Source: Bradyrhizobium erythrophlei (GTDB lineage: Bacteria; Pseudomonadota; Alphaproteobacteria; Rhizobiales; Xanthobacteraceae). From it: DNA of 64,000 bases. This document shows, in pieces, positions 1 to 8,665 of the stretch. The DNA lies in assembly GCF_900129505.1 (NCBI RefSeq), contig NZ_LT670818.1, positions 1,054,001 through 1,118,000 of the forward strand, read 5' to 3'. Position 1 is the first letter of the stretch. Each line of letters opens with the position of its first letter. The notes beneath the pieces are model-generated. The model did no database searches. It was not told where the DNA came from and saw nothing but the letters and a program-made list of their open reading frames with translations. A program made the translations under genes and the position numbers.

Positions 1-134
1 TGTTGACCGTTTAGCGCTTCGCAAACCAAGGGCGACCGGAAACCCTTTGATTTCCTTCGCTTTCATGTCATTTATCCGGGCACGACGGGTGTTCGCTTCG
101 CCCGGGAACGTTCGTTGATCGCGGAGTACTGACA

Positions 135-3011
135 TTGCGACTGATCAGATGCCTTGCGCCACTGGTGCTGGGCCTCGTGATTCTTGCCGCCGCGCAGCCG
201 GCCCGCGCGCTCGACGCCGTCAGCGTCCGTAGCGACGCGCCTGCCATCGACCTCACCGCGGTGCTCGATCACCAGCACAGCGACAGCGACCGCATCCAGG
301 TTTCCACCGCACCGGGAACCGACGGCATCGTCCGCCGCATCGAGGTGCGCGCCCGCGAAGGCGGACAGAACTGGGTGGTGTTCGCGCTCGCCAACAACAC
401 CGACGACCAACTCGATCGCCTGATCGTGGCGCCGCATTACCGCATCGTGTCCTCGGGCCTGTTGTGGCCCGACCTCGGCCTGTCGCGCATCGCCACCATC
501 ACGCCGTCGACCGGCGACCGTCCCGAGCGGCAGGAGAGCCCGACCGCGGATATCTTCCGCGTCACGCTCGATCCCGGCGCCGTCATCACCTTTGTCGCGG
601 AATTGCGCACCGATAAATTGCCGCAGCTCTATCTGTGGGAACCCGAAGCCTACAAGGACAAGGTCAACTCGTTCACGCTGTACCAGGGCATCGTGATCGG
701 CATTTCCGGCCTGCTGGCGCTGGTGCTGACCATCCTGTTCGTGGTCAAGGGCAGCATCATGTTTCCCGCCGCCGCCGCATTGGCCTGGGCGGTGCTGGTC
801 TATATCGGCGTCGATTTCGGCTTCTGGGGCAAGGTGCTCGACATGTCGAACAACGCCGAGCGGGTGTGGCGCGCGGCGGGCGAAGCGATCCTGGCCGCGA
901 CGCTGCTGGTGTTCCTGTTCGCCTATCTCAATCTCAGCCGCTGGCATGTGCGCTATTCCCATATCACCGTGGGGTGGCTCGCCTTCCTCGGCTCGCTGGT
1001 GGCGCTCGCCTTGTTCGATCCCGCGGTCGCCTCCGGCATCGCGCGAATGTCGCTGGTGCTGATCGCGTTCGCCGGTTTTGCCCTCATCGTCTATCTCTCG
1101 ACCCACGGCTTCGACCGCGCGGTATTGTTGATCCCGACCTGGTTCCTGCTGGTGGTCTGGGTGATCGCGGCCGGCATGACGGTGGGCGGCAGCGTCACCA
1201 ACGATATCGTCGGCCCCGCGCTGCTCGGCGGCCTCGTGCTGATCGTGATGCTGATCGGGTTTACGGTGATGCAGCACGCCTTCGCGGGCGGCGGCGCCTC
1301 CACCGGCGTAGTATCCGACGTCGAGCGCCGGGCGCTGGCGCTGACCGGCTCGGGCGACCTGATCTGGGACTGGGACGTCTCCGCCGACAAGGTATTCACC
1401 AGCCCCGAGACCGAAGCGCTGCTCGGCCTCAAGCGCGGCACGCTGGAAGGCCCGGCCGCGAAATGGCTCGAGGTGCTGCATCCGCTCGACCAGGACCGTT
1501 TCCGCGCCGCCCTCGACAGCGTGCTCGACCAGCGCCGCGGCCGCCTCGTACAGGACTTCCGCTTGCGCACCCCCGACGGCCACTTCATGTGGTTCGCGCT
1601 GAAGGCGCGCCCGGTGGTCGGCTCCGACGGCGAGGTCTCGCGCGTGGTGGGCACGCTGACCGACGTCACCGAGGCCAAGAACGCCGAGGAGCGCATGCTG
1701 CACGACTCCGTGCACGACAATCTCACGGGCCTGCCGAACCGGAAATTGTTCATCGACCGCCTCGGCGCGGTGGCCAATTTCGCCAAGACCATGCCGAACC
1801 TGCGGCCGACCTTGATGGTGATCGACCTCGACCGCTTCAAGCAGGTCAACGATTCCGTCGGCATCGCGGTCGGCGATTCGATCCTGCTGACGCTGGCGCG
1901 GCGGCTGTCCCGCATCCTGAAGCCCCAGGACACGCTGGCGCGGCTCGCCGGCGACCAGTTCGGCCTGATCCTGATGTCGGAACAGGATCCGGCGCGCATC
2001 ACCGCCTTCGCCGAGACCATCCGCAAGACCATCCGCGCGCCGATCGCCTTCAACGACCGCGAAATCTTCCTTACCGCCTCGATCGGCCTGGCGCTGTCCG
2101 ATCCGCAGACCCAGTTGTCCGACGAGATGATCAAGGACGCCGAGCTTGCGATGTATCACTCCAAGCGGATCGGCGGCGACCGTATCGACGTCTACAAGCC
2201 CGCGATGCGGGCGCGAAAAACCGACCGGCTGACGCTGGAAAGCGAATTGCGCCGCGCCATCGAGCGCGAGGAAATCACCATCCTGTACCAGCCGATCGTG
2301 CGGCTGGAAGACCGTTCGATCGCCGGCTTCGAGGCGCTGGCGCGCTGGGATCATCCCAAGCTCGGGCGGATGTCGCCGGTGGAATTCATCGCCATCGCCG
2401 AGGAAATCGGCCTGATCATCGATCTCGGCATGTTCGTGCTGGACCAGACAGCCAAACAGCTCGCGATCTGGCAGCGCGCGATGCGCTCGCGCGAGCCGAT
2501 CTTCGCCAGCGTCAACGTCTCCTCGCGGCAATTGCTGCGCCACGATCTGATCCACGATATCCGCACCGTGCTGTCGCGCTCCTCGGTGGCGCGCGGCACG
2601 CTCAAGCTCGAACTGACGGAATCGCTTGTGATGGAGAATCCGGAGCACGCCGCCCAGATGCTGACGCGGATCCGCGAATTGGGAACCGGGCTGTCGCTGG
2701 ACGATTTCGGCACCGGCCATTCGTCGCTGGCCTATCTGCAGCGGTTTCCCTTCGACACCATCAAGATCGACCAGTCCTTCGTGCGCACCACCAGCCGCGG
2801 CACGCGGCCGGTGATCCTGAAATCGATCATCGCGCTCGCCCACGACCTCGGCATGGACGTGGTCGCCGAAGGCGCGGAGACCGATTCGGACGCGGTCGAG
2901 CTCTACCAATTGGGCTGCGAATACGCCCAAGGCTTCGCGTTCGGCGAGCCGATGGACGCCGACGCCGCGATGCGGCTGTTGACGGAAGAGCGGCTCGAGG
3001 CGGCGAGCTAG
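135..3011 (+). CDS. Membrane-bound sensor with PAS, degenerate GGDEF and EAL domains (c-di-GMP phosphodiesterase)
   Basis: A 958-residue inner-membrane signalling protein predicted to hydrolyse cyclic di-GMP. Residues 1-26 form a signal peptide and are followed by a periplasmic sensory region to about 180. About seven hydrophobic segments then run to about 390 (7TMR-DISM-like layout), followed by a PAS/PAC region (about 400-515), GGDEF (about 525-680) and EAL (about 695-950). The EAL signature is at 733-735, and ELTES, DDFGTG, KIDQSF and AEGAET are all present, so the phosphodiesterase looks intact. The cyclase signature reads AGDQF at 605-609 instead of GGDEF, so cyclase activity is unlikely. 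The start is TTG at 135 with GGAG about 9 nt upstream; no better in-frame ATG precedes the signal peptide. It stands alone, with a repeat downstream. Confidence 0.93.
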   Translation: MRLIRCLAPLVLGLVILAAAQPARALDAVSVRSDAPAIDLTAVLDHQHSDSDRIQVSTAPGTDGIVRRIEVRAREGGQNWVVFALANNTDDQLDRLIVAPHYRIVSSGLLWPDLGLSRIATITPSTGDRPERQESPTADIFRVTLDPGAVITFVAELRTDKLPQLYLWEPEAYKDKVNSFTLYQGIVIGISGLLALVLTILFVVKGSIMFPAAAALAWAVLVYIGVDFGFWGKVLDMSNNAERVWRAAGEAILAATLLVFLFAYLNLSRWHVRYSHITVGWLAFLGSLVALALFDPAVASGIARMSLVLIAFAGFALIVYLSTHGFDRAVLLIPTWFLLVVWVIAAGMTVGGSVTNDIVGPALLGGLVLIVMLIGFTVMQHAFAGGGASTGVVSDVERRALALTGSGDLIWDWDVSADKVFTSPETEALLGLKRGTLEGPAAKWLEVLHPLDQDRFRAALDSVLDQRRGRLVQDFRLRTPDGHFMWFALKARPVVGSDGEVSRVVGTLTDVTEAKNAEERMLHDSVHDNLTGLPNRKLFIDRLGAVANFAKTMPNLRPTLMVIDLDRFKQVNDSVGIAVGDSILLTLARRLSRILKPQDTLARLAGDQFGLILMSEQDPARITAFAETIRKTIRAPIAFNDREIFLTASIGLALSDPQTQLSDEMIKDAELAMYHSKRIGGDRIDVYKPAMRARKTDRLTLESELRRAIEREEITILYQPIVRLEDRSIAGFEALARWDHPKLGRMSPVEFIAIAEEIGLIIDLGMFVLDQTAKQLAIWQRAMRSREPIFASVNVSSRQLLRHDLIHDIRTVLSRSSVARGTLKLELTESLVMENPEHAAQMLTRIRELGTGLSLDDFGTGHSSLAYLQRFPFDTIKIDQSFVRTTSRGTRPVILKSIIALAHDLGMDVVAEGAETDSDAVELYQLGCEYAQGFAFGEPMDADAAMRLLTEERLEAAS

Positions 3012-3053
3012 CACTCGCCGCGCGTGGCGCACACACGCCATTCCACCATTGGC

Positions 3054-3154
3054 CGTCATCCCCCGCGAAAGCGGGGGAACCAGTACGCCGCGGCCTTCCG
3101 ACTCCATCTCACGTCTCTGGAATACTGGGTCACCCGCATTCGCGGGTGATGACG
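3054..3154. repeat. Dispersed intergenic palindrome, family A
   Basis: About 100 bp that begins and ends with inverted CGTCAT-type ends. It holds two hairpins (CCCCCGCGAAAGCGGGGG and ACCCGCATTCGCGGGT). Related copies lie at 12426-12522, 40345-40372 and 47805-47923, with a fragment at 3520-3552. All are intergenic. It could be a MITE or REP-like element and may also act as a transcription terminator for the gene ending at 3011. Confidence 0.75.
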
Positions 3155-3194
3155 GGCGAGGCGCTTGGCAGGCAGTGTGCGCAAGCCAACCGCC

Positions 3195-3443
3195 CTACTT
3201 CATCCGCTTGAACCGCACGCTCTTGCCGTCGGCCAGCCGGGTGGCGATGTAGCCGCCGGCGAGGCAGGCCTCGCGCTGCGGCATCTTTTCCTGCGGGCTG
3301 CGCAGGGTCTCCCACCACGACGCCCGCTGCGCCGCGCGCGGCAAGGCCGCGTCGATGATCTCCTCGATCGCTTCGAAGCTCAGCACGAATTCGGGAAGCT
3401 TCTGCTTTTTCAGATAATCGCGCAGCGCGTCGTAGTCGTTCAC
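3195..3443 (-). CDS. Small DUF7662-like protein
   Basis: An 82-residue protein starting at GTG 3443 behind a good GAGGGG ribosome-binding site; an in-frame reading further upstream lies on the strand opposite repeats and galU. The sequence has a short helix (YDALRDYLKK), a segment about 'SFEAIEEIIDAALP', then WW, and it ends in an aromatic/basic GYIATRLADGKSVRFKR strand. From memory this pattern matches the small DUF7662 family, whose function is unknown. It lies downstream of galU on the same strand, with a repeat fragment in the 137-bp gap, so co-transcription is possible. The family call rests on recall, not on a search. Confidence 0.6.
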   Translation of the reverse strand: MNDYDALRDYLKKQKLPEFVLSFEAIEEIIDAALPRAAQRASWWETLRSPQEKMPQREACLAGGYIATRLADGKSVRFKRMK

Positions 3444-3519
3444 GTGTCCCCTCGGCGGTAGCGGCAGGCCGTTATGCGTTTGCAAGGCATTCTTGCCATT
3501 CGCGCGGTCAGCGCCGCGG

Positions 3520-3552
3520 AGTACTGGATCATCCGCTTTCGCGGATGACGAC
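3520..3552. repeat. Fragment of family A palindrome
   Basis: A single hairpin ATCCGCTTTCGCGGAT preceded by GTACTGG, resembling one arm of the repeat at 3054-3154. It lies between galU and the DUF7662-like gene. Confidence 0.55.
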
Positions 3553-3580
3553 GAATGCGGCTGGATCGGCGGCGCCGACC

Positions 3581-4465
3581 TCACTTCGCCAGATACTTCT
3601 TCATCTCCTCGCGCAGGCCGTCGCGCAGATCCGCGCGCGCCATGCCGAAGGCGATATTGGCGCGCAGGAATCCGGACTTCGAGCCGCAATCGTGCCGCTC
3701 GCCTTCGAACTCGACGCCGAAGAATTTTTGCGTCTTGGCCAGCCCGATCATGGCGTCGGTGAGCTGGATCTCGCCGCCGGCGCCGCGTTCCTGGGTTTCG
3801 AGAATCTTGAAAATCTCCGGCTGCAGGATGTAGCGACCGGTGATCGAAAGATTTGACGGCGCGGTGCCCTTGGCCGGCTTTTCCACCATGCCGTTGACCT
3901 CGAACATCTTGCCGTGCGTGTGGCGCTTGCCGACGCCGCAGATGCCGTATTGGTGCGTCAGGTCCGCCGGCACTTCCTCCACCGCGATCAAATTGGATTT
4001 CTCGCCGAGCTTGTTCGCGGCCTCGATCATCTGCGCGAGGCAGCCCGGCGTGTTCAAGACCAGCTCGTCCGGCAGCACCACCGCGAACGGTTCGTTGCCG
4101 ACGATGTCGCGGGCGCACCAGACCGCGTGGCCGAGACCCAGCGGCGCCTGCTGCCGGGTAAAACTGGTGGCGCCGGCCGCGGGTTGGTCGCGCGCCAGGA
4201 TGTCCTGCTCGGCCTTCTTGTTGCCGCGCGCGGCGAGCGTGGCGTCCAGTTCGTACATGCGGTCGAAATGGTCCTCGATCACGCCCTTGTTGCGGCCGGT
4301 GACGAAGATGAAATGCTCGATGCCGGCCTCCTTGGCCTCGTCGAATACATACTGGATCAACGGCTTGTCGACGATGGTCAGCATTTCCTTCGGCATCGCC
4401 TTGGTGGCGGGCAGGACGCGGGTACCGAGGCCGGCGACGGGGAAAACGGCTTTGCGGATTTTCAT
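3581..4465 (-). CDS. galU: UTP--glucose-1-phosphate uridylyltransferase
   Basis: A cytoplasmic enzyme that makes UDP-glucose from UTP and glucose-1-phosphate, feeding exopolysaccharide, LPS and glucan synthesis. The 294-residue length is normal for bacterial GalU. The nucleotide-binding signature GLGTR (12-16) is followed by the LPATKAMPKEML segment; the VLPDE and Gly-rich sugar-binding regions are present, as is the C-terminal KSGFL/A motif. The start is ATG 4465 (MKIRKAVFPVAGLGTR); the longer reading frame upstream has no family-like sequence. The gene is transcribed towards the DUF7662-like gene and faces away from the transglycosylase gene across 287 bp. Confidence 0.97.
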   Translation of the reverse strand: MKIRKAVFPVAGLGTRVLPATKAMPKEMLTIVDKPLIQYVFDEAKEAGIEHFIFVTGRNKGVIEDHFDRMYELDATLAARGNKKAEQDILARDQPAAGATSFTRQQAPLGLGHAVWCARDIVGNEPFAVVLPDELVLNTPGCLAQMIEAANKLGEKSNLIAVEEVPADLTHQYGICGVGKRHTHGKMFEVNGMVEKPAKGTAPSNLSITGRYILQPEIFKILETQERGAGGEIQLTDAMIGLAKTQKFFGVEFEGERHDCGSKSGFLRANIAFGMARADLRDGLREEMKKYLAK

Positions 4466-4752
4466 GGGTTCGGGAATGCCTTGAGAGAATGAAGGGCGGA
4501 TGAGCTTGATCGCACGTTGGTAGCTCGTTTGCAGCCGGGAACAAAGGCGGATGTGCGGATGGCGATGCCCTACAAATTGCCTAGGTAAATCCGCAAATAC
4601 GGGTCCGTTCTCGCCGTTTGGCAGGGCCAGGGAGGCTGCCGATAGCCCGGAGCGCGCAACTTTCCCCCCAAACAAAATCTCGCCTCTGTTAATCTATTGG
4701 AAACCGCCCCGAGGCCTCCTGAAAGCGGGATGTTGGGCAGGACGGGTGAGAC

Positions 4753-6186
4753 ATGACGCAACGGACGGGACGTTTGGCAAAGCTGGGAACCGGCGCGGCG
4801 GCCATCGCCGCAGCGTTGCTGGTGCTTGGCCAGGCGCATGCGCAGTCGTCGAGCGGCGGCGGGCCGCTGGGCTTCCTCGACAACCTCTTTACTGGCTCAC
4901 TTTCCAGGGGCAACCAGAGCGCGCCGCCCGGCCAGCCTCCCGGTACCTCGCCGCAGGCGCAAAGCGCACCGCCCGCCGGCACTGGCGCAGCCCCTCCCTG
5001 GAGCGGGGAGGACGGCGCCTCCGGCCACCCGCTGATGACCGCATCGGCGATCCGGGAAGCGGCGGCGAATTTCGACAATTGCGTCGCCTCGATGTGGCCC
5101 GACGCCGCGCGCCGCAACATCTCGCGCGAGAGTTTCGAGCGCTTTACCGCCGGCCTCACGCCCGATCTGCGGCTGATGGATCTGATGGATTCGCAGCCGG
5201 AATTCACCAAATCGATCTGGGATTACCTCGACATTCTCGTCAACGATGTCAGACTCGCCAAAGGCCGCGAGATCCTCGCCAAATACAAGCCGCAATTCGA
5301 CGCGGCGGAGAAGGCCTATGGCGTCGACCGTTATGCGATCGCCGCGATCTGGGGCATCGAATCGAACTATTCCACCCAGATGGGTGACCGCAACGTCGTG
5401 CAGTCCACCGCGACGCTTGCCTGCGTCGGCCGCCGCCAGAAATACTTCAAGGACGAGTTCCTTTCGGCGCTGGAAATCCTGCACCACGGCGATCTCCGCC
5501 CCGAACAGATGCGCGGCTCCTGGGCCGGCGCGTTCGGTCCCACGCAATTCATGCCAACCGCGTTCAAGCGTTACGCGGTGGATGCCGACGGCGACGGCCG
5601 CCGCGACGTGGTCGACGACGCCGCCGATTTGATCGCCTCGACCGCCAATAACCTGAAGAAGGACGGCTGGCAGACTGGCCAGACCTGGGGCTATGAGGTC
5701 GTGGTCCCCCAGGGTTTTAACTACATGCTGGCGGACCGGGCCAAGGCGATGACGATTTCGCAATGGGAACATCTCGGCCTCACCCGCGCCGGCAGCCAGC
5801 CGTTCCCGCAGCCTGCCGAGAAGGCCTATCTGCTGGCACCCGCCGGCGCCGAAGGGCCCGGTTTCCTGATGCTGCAGAATTTCCGGGTGATCATGAAATA
5901 CAACCCGGCGGAGGCCTATGCGCTGGCGATCGGTCATTTCGCCGACCGTTTGCGCGGCGGCACGCCGTTCGTGCAGCCCTGGCCGCGGCAGGAGCGCGAA
6001 TTGTCGCGGGCCGAGCGGCTGGAACTGCAGCAGCTCCTGGCGCAGCGCGGCTTCTATCGCGGTACCCCGGACGGCCAGTTCGGCGGTGAGACGCGGGAAG
6101 CGCTGCGCGGCTTCCAGGCCTCGATCGGGGCGCCCGCCGACGGATTTGCCTCCTCCGACGTGCTGGAGCGGTTGAGGGGGCGGTAA
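4753..6186 (+). CDS. Lytic murein transglycosylase, MltB/SLT_2 family, with peptidoglycan-binding domain
   Basis: A 477-residue exported enzyme that cleaves the MurNAc-GlcNAc bond of peptidoglycan to give 1,6-anhydro ends. The N-terminus has a signal peptide (to about residue 30, AHAQ), then a Ser/Gly/Pro-rich linker. The SLT_2 catalytic domain covers about 95-400 with the catalytic Glu203 in WGIESNYST. GAFGPTQFMPT and DADGDGRRD motifs typical of the family follow. The last 60 residues form a PG_binding_1 repeat (LQQLLAQRGFYRGTPDGQFGG). No lipobox is seen, so it is probably soluble and periplasmic rather than a lipoprotein. Confidence 0.93.
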   Translation: MTQRTGRLAKLGTGAAAIAAALLVLGQAHAQSSSGGGPLGFLDNLFTGSLSRGNQSAPPGQPPGTSPQAQSAPPAGTGAAPPWSGEDGASGHPLMTASAIREAAANFDNCVASMWPDAARRNISRESFERFTAGLTPDLRLMDLMDSQPEFTKSIWDYLDILVNDVRLAKGREILAKYKPQFDAAEKAYGVDRYAIAAIWGIESNYSTQMGDRNVVQSTATLACVGRRQKYFKDEFLSALEILHHGDLRPEQMRGSWAGAFGPTQFMPTAFKRYAVDADGDGRRDVVDDAADLIASTANNLKKDGWQTGQTWGYEVVVPQGFNYMLADRAKAMTISQWEHLGLTRAGSQPFPQPAEKAYLLAPAGAEGPGFLMLQNFRVIMKYNPAEAYALAIGHFADRLRGGTPFVQPWPRQERELSRAERLELQQLLAQRGFYRGTPDGQFGGETREALRGFQASIGAPADGFASSDVLERLRGR

Positions 6187-6220
6187 GCGGCCGATTTTTG
6201 CGGGGCCATATCCTTTATTT

Positions 6221-6268
6221 GACGCGTTTTCTTCAGGCGAACCGGCCTCCACTTCGCTCGAAAACGCA
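6221..6268. repeat. Dispersed GACGCGTTTT-type palindrome
   Basis: Imperfect inverted repeat with arms GCGTTTTC and GAAAACGC around an AACCGG core. A related but diverged copy lies at 61888-61960. Short units of this kind are frequent between Rhizobiales genes. Confidence 0.6.
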
Positions 6269-6411
6269 ATAAAGTAACCGTGCGGACGACAATCCCGCAG
6301 CGCGCTTGACGGAAGCCGCGGATGGCCGGTTTATGGCGCGAAATCTGCCCGCGTGCGGCCTGATTCCGCTATTATACTGGCTGGTACCGCGATTCATTGC
6401 GACCGAGCTGC

Positions 6412-8091
6412 ATGCAAGAGCCAAGATCCTTCTTCCGGGTGTTCACCGAGACCGGCCCCTTGATCGCGCTGGCGGTCGCGGTTGCGCTGCTGGTCGGGCT
6501 CGCCGGACCAGCATCGGCGCAATTCTTCAATTTCGGCGGATGGCAACCACGGCCGCAGCCACAGCAGCAGCGCCCGTATGGCGGAGGCGGCGGCTGGTTC
6601 GGGGGCGACCTGTTCACGCCGTTCCAGCAGCAGCAGCAGGCGCCGAAGCGGGTCGAGAATTATTCCAAGGCGCCGCCGCCGGAGAAGCGCGACACCGTGC
6701 CGGAGCGCAACGTGCTGGTGCTGGGCGACGCCATGGCGGACTGGCTCGCCTATGGCCTCGAGGACGCCTATGCCGATCAGCCCGACATGGGCGTGATCCG
6801 CCGGCACAAGACCGTGTCCGGCCTGATCAAATATCAACCCAAGGGCGATCCGGCCGATTGGGCTGCGGCGGCAAAAGGTATCCTCGCGACCGAGAAGCCC
6901 GACGCCATTGTCGTGATGCTCGGGCTCGACGATCGCCAGCCGATCCGCGAGCCCGCCGTCGACAAATCCGACAAGGCATCAGACAAAAAGGCCGACAAGA
7001 AAGACCCCAAGGCCAAGCCGGATGCAAAATCGGACGCCAAGACCGATGCCAAGCCTGGCGACACGAAGCCCGGCGCCGATGCGGCCAAGCCTGACGACAA
7101 GGCCGTCGATGCCGAATTGTCGCCGGACGATGCCGCCGACGGTGACACACCGACCCTTGCGCCGGAGAAGAGCACGCGCTCGCCGAACGGCGTCTATCAG
7201 TTCCGGGAGGAGCGCTGGGTCGAGCTCTACAGCAAGAAGATCGAGGAGATGATCGGCGTCCTGAAAACCAAGGGCGTGCCGGTGCTGTGGGTCGGCCTGC
7301 CGGCGGTGCGCGGCCCCAAGGCGACGGCGGACATGCTGTTCCTGGATGCGCTGTATCGTGACGTCGCCGGCAAGGCGGGCATCACCTATGTCGATGTCTG
7401 GGACGGATTTGTCGACGAGGCCGGCCGCTTCCTGCAGAAGGGTCCCGACTTCGAAGGCCAGATCCGGCAGCTGCGTTCCTATGACGGCGTGTATTTTACC
7501 AAACCGGGCGCGCGCAAGCTCGCCCATTATGTCGAGCGCGAGATCACGCGGCTGCTGGCCTCGCGTTCCGCGCCGATCGAGCTGCCGACCGAACCGGCGA
7601 CGCCGGACGCCAACGCCCAGCCCGGCCAGCCGGCGCCGCGTCCGCTCGCGGGGCCGATCCTGCCGCTGGTGGCATCTTCCGTCGGCACCGATCAATTGCT
7701 CGGCGGCCCCGGCTCGCGCCCGGCCGCGGTCGATGCACTGGCGGCACGGACGTTGGTGAAAGGCGAAGCGCTGGCGCCGCCCGCCGGCCGCGCCGACGAT
7801 TTCGTCTGGCCGCGCCGCGAAGTCGGCCGCGAACAGGTCAACGGCGAAACGCCGGTCGCCGCGGTCGCACCGGATGGAACGGTGGCAGCACCCGGCACGC
7901 CCGGCGCGACGCCGAAGCCTAAGAAGCAGCCGCCGCCTCCGGTTCAATCGGGCACGCCGGCGCAGGCGCGGGACTTTTTCAGCTTCGGCAATGGGCCGAA
8001 AAGGCCGGCAGCGCCGCGTGCGCCCACAGCCGGTCCTCCGCGGCCGCCGGCTAATGTCGGACGGTCAGCCTGGGTGCCTGGCTTTTTTTGA
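6412..8091 (+). CDS. Exported DUF459 (SGNH-hydrolase-like) protein
   Basis: A 559-residue protein from ATG 6412; an in-frame TTG lies five codons upstream. The signal peptide or anchor covers residues 5-40 and ends PASAQ. A Gln/Gly-rich segment follows, then the DUF459 region beginning NVLVLGDAMADWLAYGLEDAY, which resembles the GDS block of SGNH hydrolases. A Lys/Asp/Ala-rich low-complexity insert of about 70 residues (near 185-255) splits the domain. It resumes at ERWVELYSKKIEEM and continues to YDGVYFTKPGARKLAHYVE, an SGNH-like DxxH region. The C-terminus is long and Pro/Ala-rich. An envelope polymer is the likely substrate, but this is inference from the fold. Confidence 0.82.
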   Translation: MQEPRSFFRVFTETGPLIALAVAVALLVGLAGPASAQFFNFGGWQPRPQPQQQRPYGGGGGWFGGDLFTPFQQQQQAPKRVENYSKAPPPEKRDTVPERNVLVLGDAMADWLAYGLEDAYADQPDMGVIRRHKTVSGLIKYQPKGDPADWAAAAKGILATEKPDAIVVMLGLDDRQPIREPAVDKSDKASDKKADKKDPKAKPDAKSDAKTDAKPGDTKPGADAAKPDDKAVDAELSPDDAADGDTPTLAPEKSTRSPNGVYQFREERWVELYSKKIEEMIGVLKTKGVPVLWVGLPAVRGPKATADMLFLDALYRDVAGKAGITYVDVWDGFVDEAGRFLQKGPDFEGQIRQLRSYDGVYFTKPGARKLAHYVEREITRLLASRSAPIELPTEPATPDANAQPGQPAPRPLAGPILPLVASSVGTDQLLGGPGSRPAAVDALAARTLVKGEALAPPAGRADDFVWPRREVGREQVNGETPVAAVAPDGTVAAPGTPGATPKPKKQPPPPVQSGTPAQARDFFSFGNGPKRPAAPRAPTAGPPRPPANVGRSAWVPGFF

Positions 8092-8105
8092 CCGATAGCA
8101 GCAGC

Positions 8106-8216
8106 CGTCATTCCGGGGCGCATCAACGATGCGAACCCGGAATCTCCAGACGAAAATTTTTGGTCAACAACACCGAGATTCCGGGTCCACGCGTAAACGC
8201 GTGTCCCGGAATGACG
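8106..8216. repeat. Dispersed intergenic palindrome, family B
   Basis: Bounded by inverted CGTCATTCCGGG and CCCGGAATGACG ends about 110 bp apart, with inner AATCTC/GAGATT arms. Related copies are at 14177-14313, 44962-45064 and 52267-52382. All sit in gene gaps. Confidence 0.75.
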
Positions 8217-8237
8217 GGCTGATTTTCGAAGCTGGCC

Positions 8238-8606
8238 TTAGTAGCGCCAGCGCGGCGGCGGGCGGCGCGGCGGGCGCGTCATCAGCATCGCCAGCGCAAA
8301 GCCAATGCCGCCGGCGATCAGGAGCGCGCCGAGCGGATTGTCCTGCACCTTCTTCGCCACCGCCTGCGAGCCATCGCGGAAGGTCTCGCCTGAGTTGTCA
8401 TAGGCATCCCTGGCGTAGCCGACGGCGGCGTCAGTGGCGTCGCGCGCGGTATCCTTGGCCTGGCCGTAGAGGTTCTGCACGGAGCCAGTGGCCTCGCGGG
8501 CGCGGCCCGAGGCCTGGGTCCTGGCATCGCCAGCCATGTCGCCGACCGCGCCTTCCACCTTCCCGGCGAAATCCTTGGCCGAGCCGGCAATCCGATCCTT
8601 GTCCAT
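8238..8606 (-). CDS. CsbD/YqjD-like stress protein with C-terminal membrane anchor
   Basis: A 122-residue protein. The N-terminus (MDKDRIAGSAKDFAGKVEGAVGDMAGD) is CsbD-like; the middle is a Lys/Asp/Ala amphipathic helix with repeated 'A.DA' units. The C-terminus (NPLGALLIAGGIGFALAMLM, then RPPRRPP) is a single hydrophobic anchor like that of the DUF883/YqjD ribosome-associated proteins. Start ATG 8606 is chosen over an upstream GTG because AAGGAG is 8 nt before it. A GGAAC-N16-GGTT site 30 nt upstream suggests control by the EcfG sigma factor encoded at 44390. The family's role in stress survival is known only in outline. Confidence 0.8.
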   Translation of the reverse strand: MDKDRIAGSAKDFAGKVEGAVGDMAGDARTQASGRAREATGSVQNLYGQAKDTARDATDAAVGYARDAYDNSGETFRDGSQAVAKKVQDNPLGALLIAGGIGFALAMLMTRPPRRPPPRWRY

Positions 8607-8636
8607 CGCGGTCACTCCTTGATCTTGTCGGGAGCT

Positions 8637-8661
8637 AACCGATGAAATGCGATCCGGTTCC
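8637..8661 (-). promoter_or_regulatory. EcfG-type promoter before the CsbD/YqjD-like gene
   Basis: On the minus strand the -35 GGAAC (8661-8657) is followed by 16 nt and GGTT (8640-8637). The EcfG consensus is GGAAC-N16/17-CGTT, so there is one mismatch. It lies 30 nt before the start codon at 8606. Confidence 0.6.
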
Positions 8662-8665
8662 GCGC

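Noticed and set aside
72..3107. 1011-codon open frame opposite the GGDEF/EAL gene
   Set aside because: A mirror of a GC-rich gene: Arg/His/Gly-rich, no domain, no signal. The plus-strand gene has full motif support.
3054..3154. CRISPR-like repetition of palindromes
   Set aside because: Copies are kilobases apart with no regular spacers; they are dispersed repeats.
635..3211. 858-codon frame overlapping the same gene in another frame
   Set aside because: Arg/Pro-rich shadow with no recognisable fold.
3444..4544. N-terminal 360 codons of a 449-codon frame ending at the DUF7662-like gene
   Set aside because: They read galU out of frame; only the last 82 codons after GTG 3443 look like protein.
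6970..7160. Lys/Asp/Ala-rich low-complexity run in the DUF459 gene as a frameshift or insertion
   Set aside because: The frame is kept on both sides and the domain resumes normally, so it is a linker.
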